This document shows, piece after piece, positions 8,799 to 16,038 of a stretch of DNA of 64,000 nucleotides. Position 1 is the first letter of the stretch. Each line of letters starts with the position of its first letter. The translations under genes were made by a program, and so were the position numbers. The DNA lies in NCBI GenBank assembly GCA_002007745.1, contig CP019882.1:4030001-4094000 (forward strand), given 5' to 3'. The stretch comes from Mycolicibacterium litorale. Its GTDB lineage: Bacteria > Actinomycetota > Actinomycetes > Mycobacteriales > Mycobacteriaceae. The notes under the pieces were generated by a model that searched no databases, was not told where the DNA came from, and worked only from the letters and a program-made list of their open reading frames with translations.

Positions 8799-10031
8799 CT
8801 ACTCCGCGGGGATCTCCACGCGCCGCACCACGCCGTCGATCGCGTCGGCCGCCTCGATCTCGGCGCGAGTGACGCCGAGGATGAACAGCACGGTGTCCAG
8901 GTAAGGGTGGCTCAGCGAGGCGTCGGCGACTTCACGCAGCGCCGGCTTGGCGTTGAACGCCACACCCAGTCCCGCGGCGGCCAGCATGTCGATGTCGTTG
9001 GCGCCATCGCCGACCGCGACCGTCTGCTCCATCGGAACACCGGCAGCCTGGGCGAAATCACGTAGCGCCTTGGCTTTTCCGGCCCGGTCGACCACCTCAC
9101 CGACCACCCGGCCGGTCAGCTTGCCGTCGACGACCTCCAGCTGGTTGGCGGCGACGAAGTCCAGCATCAGTTCGTGCGCCAGCGGGTCGATGACCTGGCG
9201 GAAACCACCGGAGACCACACCGCAGTGAAACCCCAAGCGGCGCAATGTCCGGATCGTGGTGCGCGCTCCGGGCGTGAGTTCGATCTGCTCGGCGACCTCA
9301 TCGAGTACCTCCGCGGGCAGGCCGGCCAGGGTGGCCACCCGGCGATGCAGCGACTCGGCGAAGTCCAGCTCGCCCCGCATCGCCGCCTCGGTGACGGCGG
9401 CCACCGCCTCCCCGGCGCCGGCTCGCTCGGCCAGCATCTCGATGACCTCACCCTGGATCAGCGTCGAGTCGACGTCGAAGACGATGAGTCGCTTGGCCCG
9501 GCGCTCCAGGGAGTAGTTCTCCACGGCGATGTCGAGGCCCTGTTCGGCGGCCACCCGGGCCAGCACGGTGCGCAGTTCACCACCGACGCCGACCGGGACC
9601 GACACCCGCAGCTCCAGCCCGGTCACCGGGTAGTCGGAGACACCGCGGATGAAGTCGATGTTCACCCCGAGGGCGGCGGCCTCCCGGGCCACCACGCCGA
9701 AGGCCGCAGCCGTGATGGGCCGCCCCAACACCACGATGGTGTGGGTAGACGGCTCCCGGATGATCGGCATGTCGTCGCTGCGCTCGATCGTGACATCCAG
9801 ACCGACCTCGTGGATCGCGTCGGTGACGTCGGCGCGCAGCTGCGCACCGTCGGCCACTTCCGCCCGGCCCGAGACCAGCACGCCCAGCGTCAGCCGGCCA
9901 CGAATGACGACCTGCTCGACGTTGAGCAACTCCACCTCGTGGCGGGCCAACACCTCGAACAATGCCGAGGTGACCCCAGGCTGGTCTACACCGGTGACGG
10001 TGATCAGCACCGACACCTTGGACGTACTCAT
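8799..10031 (-). CDS. serB2: Phosphoserine phosphatase SerB2 with two ACT domains
   Basis: 410 aa. Two ACT domains (residues about 5-80 and 97-170) precede a HAD phosphatase. HAD motif I is VFDVDST with nucleophile Asp186 and acid Asp188; motif II is VVSGGF; motif IV GDGANDIDML. It hydrolyses O-phosphoserine to serine, the last step of the phosphorylated pathway; the ACT domains give serine feedback in the M. tuberculosis enzyme. Syntenic with Rv3042c, directly downstream of ctaD on the same strand. Confidence 0.95.
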   Translation of the reverse strand: MSTSKVSVLITVTGVDQPGVTSALFEVLARHEVELLNVEQVVIRGRLTLGVLVSGRAEVADGAQLRADVTDAIHEVGLDVTIERSDDMPIIREPSTHTIVVLGRPITAAAFGVVAREAAALGVNIDFIRGVSDYPVTGLELRVSVPVGVGGELRTVLARVAAEQGLDIAVENYSLERRAKRLIVFDVDSTLIQGEVIEMLAERAGAGEAVAAVTEAAMRGELDFAESLHRRVATLAGLPAEVLDEVAEQIELTPGARTTIRTLRRLGFHCGVVSGGFRQVIDPLAHELMLDFVAANQLEVVDGKLTGRVVGEVVDRAGKAKALRDFAQAAGVPMEQTVAVGDGANDIDMLAAAGLGVAFNAKPALREVADASLSHPYLDTVLFILGVTRAEIEAADAIDGVVRRVEIPAE

Positions 10032-10055
10032 ACCTGGACGGGCGCTCTTTCCGCG

Positions 10056-11801
10056 TTAGGTGCGAACGTTCTCGTTGTCGAGCCGCGTCACGTCGCCGTC
10101 GGAGGGTCCGTGCGCGCGACCGACGTGAGCCTCGGCCCGCATCCGGTCGATCATGTGGGGGTAGTGCAGTTCGAAAGCCGGCCGCTCCGAACGGATTCGG
10201 GGCAGTTCGGTGAAGTTGTGCCGCGGCGGCGGGCAGGAGGTGGCCCACTCCAGCGAGTTGCCGTAACCCCACGGGTCATCGACGGTCACGACCTCGCCGT
10301 AACGCCAGCTCTTGAACACGTTCCAGACGAACGGCAGCACCGAGACACCGAGGATGAAGGCGCCGATGGTGGACACGATGTTCAGCGTCTCAAAGCCGTC
10401 CGAGGGCAGGTAGTCGGCGTAGCGCCGCGGCATCCCCTCGTCACCGAGCCAGTGCTGCACCAGGAAGGTGGTGTGGAAGCCGATGAACGTCAGCCAGAAG
10501 TGCAGCTTGCCCAGCCGCTCGTCGAGCAGCCGGCCGGTCATCTTCGGGAACCAGAAATACACACCGGCGTAGGTGGCGAACACGATGGTGCCGAACAGCA
10601 CGTAGTGGAAGTGCGCGATGACGAAGTAGCTGTCGCTGACGTGAAAGTCGAGCGGCGGGCTGGCCAGCAGCACGCCGGACAGACCACCGAGCAAGAAGGT
10701 CACCAGGAAGCCGATCGAGAACAGCATCGGGGTTTCGAAGGTCAACTGCCCCTTCCACATCGTGCCGATCCAGTTGAAGAACTTGATGCCGGTGGGCACC
10801 GCGATCAGGAACGTCATGAAGCTGAAGAACGGCAGCAGCACCGCCCCGGTGACGTACATGTGGTGGGCCCACACCGCGATCGACAGCGCCGCGATGCTGA
10901 TCGTGGCGTAGATGAGGGTGGTGTAGCCGAAGATCGGCTTGCGGGAGAACACCGGGAAGATCTCCGAGACGATGCCGAAGAACGGCAGCGCGATGATGTA
11001 CACCTCGGGGTGGCCGAAGAACCAGAACAGATGCTGGAACAGGGTGACACCGCCGTTGGCCGGGTCGTAGATGTGCGCACCGAGGTGACGGTCGGCGGCC
11101 AGGCCGAACAGCGCGGCGGTCAGCAGCGGGAAGGCGACCAGCACCAGGATCGAGGTGACGAAGATGTTCCAGGTGAAGATCGGCATCCGGAACATCGTCA
11201 TACCGGGCGCGCGCATGCACACCACGGTGGTGATCATGTTGACCGCGCCGAGGATGGTGCCCAGACCGCCCACGGCCAGGCCCAGGACCCACAGGTCGCC
11301 GCCGGCGCCCGGCGAGTGCATGGCATCCGAGAGCGGGGTGTAGGCCGTCCAGCCGAAGTCAGCCGCGCCGCCGGGGGTGATGAACCCGGCCAGCGCGATA
11401 AAAGCGCCGAACAGGAACAGCCAGAACGACAGTGCGTTCAGCCGCGGGAAGGCCACGTCCGGGGCGCCGATCTGCAGCGGCAGCACCAGGTTGGAGAACC
11501 CGAACACGATCGGCGTCGCGTAGAACAGCAGCATCGCCGTGCCGTGCATGGTGAACAGCTGGTTGTACTGCTCGTTGGACAGGAACTGCAGACCCGGCAC
11601 CGCGAGCTCGGCCCGGATGAACAGCGCCATCAGCCCACCGAGCGCGAAGAACACGAAGCACGCGACCACGTACATGATGCCGATCAGCTTGTGATCGGTG
11701 GTCGTGATCAGTTTGTAGATGAGGTTGCCCTTGGGACCCATGCGTGCAGGCATGGGCCGGGTGGCCTCGAGTTCTCCCCGCGAAGGCACAACGGCAGTCA
11801 A
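10056..11801 (-). CDS. ctaD: aa3-type cytochrome c oxidase subunit I
   Basis: 581 aa, 12 membrane helices, with the haem-copper signature WFFGHPEVYIIALP, the CuB histidine pair in WAHHMY and the haem ligand region HFHYVLFG. It is the catalytic subunit of the supercomplex terminal oxidase. TTG 11801 (TTG ACT GCC GTT) is chosen because a GGAGGA Shine-Dalgarno lies just upstream and the product then starts close to where the M. tuberculosis protein does; the ATG at 11864 would add 21 uncharacteristic residues. Other oxidase subunits are not in this window. Confidence 0.95.
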   Translation of the reverse strand: MTAVVPSRGELEATRPMPARMGPKGNLIYKLITTTDHKLIGIMYVVACFVFFALGGLMALFIRAELAVPGLQFLSNEQYNQLFTMHGTAMLLFYATPIVFGFSNLVLPLQIGAPDVAFPRLNALSFWLFLFGAFIALAGFITPGGAADFGWTAYTPLSDAMHSPGAGGDLWVLGLAVGGLGTILGAVNMITTVVCMRAPGMTMFRMPIFTWNIFVTSILVLVAFPLLTAALFGLAADRHLGAHIYDPANGGVTLFQHLFWFFGHPEVYIIALPFFGIVSEIFPVFSRKPIFGYTTLIYATISIAALSIAVWAHHMYVTGAVLLPFFSFMTFLIAVPTGIKFFNWIGTMWKGQLTFETPMLFSIGFLVTFLLGGLSGVLLASPPLDFHVSDSYFVIAHFHYVLFGTIVFATYAGVYFWFPKMTGRLLDERLGKLHFWLTFIGFHTTFLVQHWLGDEGMPRRYADYLPSDGFETLNIVSTIGAFILGVSVLPFVWNVFKSWRYGEVVTVDDPWGYGNSLEWATSCPPPRHNFTELPRIRSERPAFELHYPHMIDRMRAEAHVGRAHGPSDGDVTRLDNENVRT

Positions 11802-11996
11802 CAGTCCTCCAAATATCCGTACCCGGCTAGCACCCCGAGAACATGGTGTTGATCCTAGCCTCACCCGGGGCTGCGCGGAGGGTGGGTCCTACATTGCGTC
11901 GTAATACCGCCGCGACCACGCCGCCCGCAGCTCAGCGGGCCGTTTGCGGCCAGGTGTTACGGTCGGCGGCGTGCGGTTGCGCAGTCTTCCCCGGGC

Positions 11997-13070
11997 GTGG
12001 TGATGTCCGCAGCTGCGGTGTTCACGGCGACCGTGATGACAATCACCAGCGGCTGTTCGGGCTCGTCCAACACGCCTGCGCCGGGCGCCGCCGGCGGCAG
12101 CCTGGTGACCAGTACCACCAAGATCGCCGGAGCCGGCGTGCTGGGCAACCAACGCCGCCCCGACGAGTCCTGCGCGCCCGAGCCGGCCCGCCTCGATCCG
12201 GTTCCCCCGCCGCCGGTGCGGCATGCCGCCGGCGAGACGGCGGTGGTACCCGATCCGCAGCGCATCGTGGTGCTGGCCGGTGACGAACTGGATGCGCTGT
12301 GCGCGCTGGGTCTGCAGTCGCGGATCGTCGCGGCCGCCCTGCCCGACGGCTCCCCCGCTCAGCCGTCCTATCTGGGCACGGTGATCCACAACGTGCCGGG
12401 CGCCGGCACCCGCAGCGAGCCCGACCTGACCGCGATCGAGGCCGCCAAGCCCGACCTGATCCTCGGCTCGGCCGCGCTCACCCCACAGGCCTACCCGGCC
12501 CTGTCGGCGATCGCCCCGACCGTGTTCACCGAGGCGCCGGGCGCCAAGTGGCAGGACAACCTGCGGACAGTCGGCGCGGCGACCGGTCGCGCGCAGGCCA
12601 CCGCCGACCTGCTCGGCGACTTCACCGAGCAGGCCAAACAGAAGGGCGCCGCCGTCGACGCCGGCCACTTCCAGGCCTCGATCGTGCAGTTCACCGACAC
12701 CACGATGCGGGTCTATGGCCTCGACACCTTCCCCGGTTCGGTGTTCGCCGACGTCGGTGTCGACCGGCCGGCATCGCAGCGGTTCACCGACAAGCCCTAC
12801 CTCGAGATCGGGATCTCCAACGCCGACCTGCACCGTTCGCCGGACTTCTCCCCCGCCGACGGTGACATCGTCTACCTGTCGTTCGCCTCACCGGCGGCCA
12901 AGGACCACGCTCCGGCGGTGCTGGACAGTGCGCCGTGGCGCGCGTTGTCGGCCAACCGCGACAACCGGGTGTTCGTCGTCAACAACGAGGTGTGGCAGAC
13001 CGGGCAGGGACTGGTGGCCGCCCGCGGCATCCTCGACGACCTGCGCTGGCTCAACGCCCCGATCAACTAG
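11997..13070 (+). CDS. fecB: Iron-siderophore ABC transporter substrate-binding lipoprotein FecB
   Basis: 357 aa. Short hydrophobic leader and a lipobox ending ITSGC put the lipid-modified Cys near residue 20. The rest is a class III periplasmic-binding fold (RIVVLAGDELDALCALG..., EPDLTAIEAAKPDLILGS) typical of FecB/FepB proteins. Starts with GTG-GTG-ATG; any of the three is possible. Divergent from ctaD. In mycobacteria FecB binds siderophore or haem and affects envelope integrity. Syntenic with Rv3044. Confidence 0.9.
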   Translation: MVMSAAAVFTATVMTITSGCSGSSNTPAPGAAGGSLVTSTTKIAGAGVLGNQRRPDESCAPEPARLDPVPPPPVRHAAGETAVVPDPQRIVVLAGDELDALCALGLQSRIVAAALPDGSPAQPSYLGTVIHNVPGAGTRSEPDLTAIEAAKPDLILGSAALTPQAYPALSAIAPTVFTEAPGAKWQDNLRTVGAATGRAQATADLLGDFTEQAKQKGAAVDAGHFQASIVQFTDTTMRVYGLDTFPGSVFADVGVDRPASQRFTDKPYLEIGISNADLHRSPDFSPADGDIVYLSFASPAAKDHAPAVLDSAPWRALSANRDNRVFVVNNEVWQTGQGLVAARGILDDLRWLNAPIN

Positions 13071-13089
13071 CCGTGTAGCGTCATCCCCT

Positions 13090-13365
13090 GTGTTCCATGT
13101 GCTGACTCTCACCTACGAGAAGCCGATCGAGGTCGTCGATGAGACCCGCCCCGCCCATCTGGCGTGGCTGAACGACGAGGTCGCCGCGGGGCGCATCCTG
13201 CTTGCCGGCCGGCAGGAATCGGGCGCCGGCGGCGTCCTGATCACCGGCGACATCAGCGCCGAGGACGCCGACGACATCATCGCGCGTGACCCCTACACCC
13301 TGGCCGGCCTGGTCAGCTATGCACGGCTGTCGTTCAACGGCGGAATCCGGGCGCCCGGGTTATAA
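13090..13365 (+). CDS. YciI-like protein
   Basis: 91 aa from GTG 13090 (VFHVLTLTYEKPIEVVDETRPAHLAWL). The pattern of a conserved Arg-x-x-His in strand-helix (DETRPAHLAWL) and an Asp-Pro-Tyr (ARDPYTLAGL) is that of the YciI/YCII family, ferredoxin-like folds proposed to act as small enzymes or sensors. It follows fecB by 19 nt and may share its transcript. Specific reaction unknown. Confidence 0.8.
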   Translation: MFHVLTLTYEKPIEVVDETRPAHLAWLNDEVAAGRILLAGRQESGAGGVLITGDISAEDADDIIARDPYTLAGLVSYARLSFNGGIRAPGL

Positions 13366-13443
13366 ATCTGGTGAAGCGGGATTAGGCGCCCGCCTTCCCG
13401 GGTTATTCCTCTGGGTCGCAGTGTTGCGACGCTCTAATTAACG

Positions 13444-13456
13444 CTGAGTAACTCAG
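13444..13456. promoter_or_regulatory. Inverted repeat upstream of adhC
   Basis: CTGAGT-A-ACTCAG, perfect 6-nt arms around one base, lies 30 bp upstream of the adhC ATG, just after an AT-rich stretch (TCTAATTAACG) that could hold a promoter. A regulator-binding site is plausible but the regulator is unknown. Confidence 0.4.
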
Positions 13457-13486
13457 TGCTGCCTGAAACGCGAACACGAGGACACG

Positions 13487-14539
13487 ATGAGCACAGTTTC
13501 GGCCTATGCGGCCACCTCCGCCACCGAACCGCTGACCAAGACCACCATCACCCGTCGCGACGTCGGCCCGCATGACGTCCGCTTCGACATCCACTTCGCC
13601 GGCATCTGCCACTCCGACATCCACACGGTGAAAGCCGAATGGGGACAGCCTAATTACCCAGTCGTACCCGGCCACGAGATCGCCGGTGTGGTTACCGAGG
13701 TGGGCAGCGATGTCACCAAGTACAAGGTCGGCGACCGCGTCGGGGTGGGCTGTTTCGTCGATTCCTGTCGCGAGTGCGACAACTGCAAGGCCGGCCTGGA
13801 GCAGTACTGCACCGGCACCGGGATGGTGGGCACCTACAACGCCGTCGGTCGCGACGGTCAGCCGACCCACGGCGGGTACAGCGGCGAGATCGTGGTCGAC
13901 GAGAACTACGTCCTGCGCATTCCCGACAGCATCGCCCTTGACGCCGCGGCACCGCTGCTGTGCGCGGGCATCACGCTGTATTCACCGCTGCGGCACTGGA
14001 ACGCCGGCCCCGGTAAGAAGGTTGCCGTCATCGGCCTGGGCGGCCTGGGCCACATGGGCGTCAAGCTGGCCCACGCCATGGGCGCCGAGGTGACCGTGCT
14101 GAGCCAGTCGCTGAAGAAGATGGAAGACGGCCTTCGGCTGGGCGCCGACGCGTACTACGCCACCAGCGATCCCGACACCTTCAAGAAGTTGGCCGGCCAC
14201 TTCGACCTGATCCTGAACACGGTGTCGGCCAACCTCGACATGGGCGCCTACCTGGGGCTGCTGGCCGTCGATGGCACGCTGGTCGAACTGGGCATCCCCG
14301 AGCATCCGATGTCGGTTCCGGCTTTCCCGCTGGCCGGCGGGCGGCGCAGCCTGTCGGGGTCGATGATCGGCGGCATCCCGGAGACCCAGGAGATGCTCGA
14401 CTTCTGCGCCGAGCACGGTGTCGCCCCGGAAATCGAGATCATCGAGCCCGACTACATCAACGAGGCCTACGAGCGGGTGCTGGCCAGCGATGTGCGCTAC
14501 CGCTTCGTGATCAACACCGAATCGCTGCGCACCGCGTAA
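13487..14539 (+). CDS. adhC: NADP-dependent zinc alcohol dehydrogenase AdhC
   Basis: 350 aa cinnamyl-alcohol/MDR-family dehydrogenase. Catalytic zinc ligands are seen in AGICHSDIHTV and PGHEIAGVV; the structural zinc site in CFVDSCRECDNCKAGLEQYC; the cofactor Rossmann motif in VIGLGGLGHMGV. This is the YahK/AdhC branch acting on aldehydes and primary alcohols. Syntenic with Rv3045. It ends exactly one base before the convergent DUF3349 gene. Confidence 0.93.
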   Translation: MSTVSAYAATSATEPLTKTTITRRDVGPHDVRFDIHFAGICHSDIHTVKAEWGQPNYPVVPGHEIAGVVTEVGSDVTKYKVGDRVGVGCFVDSCRECDNCKAGLEQYCTGTGMVGTYNAVGRDGQPTHGGYSGEIVVDENYVLRIPDSIALDAAAPLLCAGITLYSPLRHWNAGPGKKVAVIGLGGLGHMGVKLAHAMGAEVTVLSQSLKKMEDGLRLGADAYYATSDPDTFKKLAGHFDLILNTVSANLDMGAYLGLLAVDGTLVELGIPEHPMSVPAFPLAGGRRSLSGSMIGGIPETQEMLDFCAEHGVAPEIEIIEPDYINEAYERVLASDVRYRFVINTESLRTA

Positions 14540-14872
14540 TCAGTCGCTGACCGCGCCCTCATCGACGCCGGCCAGAGGCCATCCGGCGGCAGCCAGTTTG
14601 GCGGCCACCCGCTTGATGTTCTCCGGGCCGGCGTCGTGGTGCACGTGCTCGGCGATGAAGTGCTCGATCTCGTCGCGATCGACTTCGTGGCCGGCCGGGG
14701 CCTGCGACTCCTGCACCGAGATCTCGCGCACGACGTCCTTGATCTCGTCCTCGCTGAGCGGGGTGTTGCGCAGCAGCGCCAGCAACGGCACCCGGTCGGG
14801 GCCGGGAACGCCGGCGGGATAGCCGCCCCGCAGCCAGTCGAGGACCCGGTGGAAGAGCGATGCCTCAGTCAC
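14540..14872 (-). CDS. DUF3349 domain protein (Rv3046c-like)
   Basis: 110 aa, acidic, helical. The pattern VLDWLRGGYPAGVPGPDRVPLLALLRNTPLSEDEIKDVV fits DUF3349, a small mycobacterial domain (Rv0543c/Rv3046c) of unknown role. Convergent with adhC. No catalytic residues apparent. Confidence 0.85.
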   Translation of the reverse strand: MTEASLFHRVLDWLRGGYPAGVPGPDRVPLLALLRNTPLSEDEIKDVVREISVQESQAPAGHEVDRDEIEHFIAEHVHHDAGPENIKRVAAKLAAAGWPLAGVDEGAVSD

Positions 14873-15117
14873 GGTGAACAGTGTCGTGCTCGCGCCGCCA
14901 CGGCGCCACCACCGGTTGCACAGTTCGCCACCGCTTCACGCCGTGTTCACCATTGCGGGGGTCCCGTAACTAGAAGCACTTCGGCCGCGCGCAGCCGGGA
15001 CGAACGGCCCTAGAAGGCGCCTGCCCGGGCGAGGACCTTGAGCTAGGTGGCACAAGGAGCGTGGCGACCCGGCGAGCGCGCCTGTCCTCGTGTCCGGCCG
15101 GGGATCCCGGGACGGCC

Positions 15118-15963
15118 ATGACACACCGCAGCGTGTTCCCTCGCCTCACCCGCGCCCTGGAACGGCCGTGGCTGGTGTTGGGCCGTGTCGGCGACCAGGC
15201 GTTGTTCTATGCCAAGGCGATCGGCGGGGTCCCGTTCGCGATGCGCTACTACCGCACCGAAATCATCCGGCTGATCGCCGAGATCAGCATGGGCGCCGGA
15301 GTGCTGGCGATGATCGGCGGGACGCTGGTGATCGTCGGCTTTCTGACCGTCGCCACCGGCGGCACGCTGGCGGTGCAGGGTTACAGCTCGCTGGGCAACA
15401 TCGGCATCGAGGCACTCACCGGCTTCCTGGCGGCGTTCATCAATGTGCGGATCTCGGCGCCGGTGGTTGCCGGGATCGGTCTGGCGGCCACGTTCGGCGC
15501 CGGGGTGACTGCGCAGCTGGGTGCGATGCGGGTCAGCGAGGAGATCGACGCACTGGAGGCCATGGCAATCCGGCCGATCGCGTTCCTGGTCAGCACCCGC
15601 ATCGCCGCCGGAATGGTGTCGATCGCCCCGCTGTATGCGATCGCGGTCATCTTGTCGTTTCTGGCCAGCCGCTACACCACCGTCGCCCTGCTCGGACAGT
15701 CGGCGGGTCTGTACGACCATTACTTCGCCACCTTCCTCAACCCGGTCGACCTGCTGTGGTCGTTCCTGCAGGCGATCCTGATGGCGTTGGCAATCTTGTT
15801 GATTCACACCTATTTCGGCTTCTTCGCCGCGGGTGGCCCGTCTGGTGTCGGGGTGGCGACCGGCGATGCCGTGCGCACATCGCTGGTCGTCGTCGTGTCG
15901 GTGACGCTGCTGATCTCGCTGGCCATCTACGGCGGCGGAGGCGGATTCAACCTCGCGGGATGA
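15118..15963 (+). CDS. Orphan YrbEB/MlaE-family permease
   Basis: 281 aa with five or six hydrophobic segments. It matches MlaE-type permeases of mce operons, particularly the YrbEB branch: GDQALFYAKAIGGVP, the TAQLGAMRVSEEIDALEAM loop, FLVSTRIAAG, and the GGPSGVGVATGDAVRTS C-terminal signature. YrbEB normally works with YrbEA and Mce proteins in lipid or steroid uptake; none is adjacent here. ATG 15118 gives the usual N-terminal length; GTG 15061 lies too close to an AAGGAG. The 245 bp upstream hold no other gene I can see. Absent from this place in M. tuberculosis. Confidence 0.8.
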   Translation: MTHRSVFPRLTRALERPWLVLGRVGDQALFYAKAIGGVPFAMRYYRTEIIRLIAEISMGAGVLAMIGGTLVIVGFLTVATGGTLAVQGYSSLGNIGIEALTGFLAAFINVRISAPVVAGIGLAATFGAGVTAQLGAMRVSEEIDALEAMAIRPIAFLVSTRIAAGMVSIAPLYAIAVILSFLASRYTTVALLGQSAGLYDHYFATFLNPVDLLWSFLQAILMALAILLIHTYFGFFAAGGPSGVGVATGDAVRTSLVVVVSVTLLISLAIYGGGGGFNLAG

Positions 15964-16038
15964 TGACCGGCGAAGGGATAAACTCAGGCTGCGTTTAAGG
16001 AACGACGCATCTTCGGGCGACGGCTAGCCTCCCGGGCT

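Noticed and set aside
9174..11852. 892-aa open frame on the plus strand
   Set aside because: It is antisense to serB2 and ctaD, has extreme Arg/Gly/His/Asp composition and no recognisable domain; a high-GC shadow frame.
14873..15117. 245-bp gap before the YrbEB gene as a small gene or RNA
   Set aside because: No convincing start with Shine-Dalgarno and no stable hairpin beyond background GC pairing.
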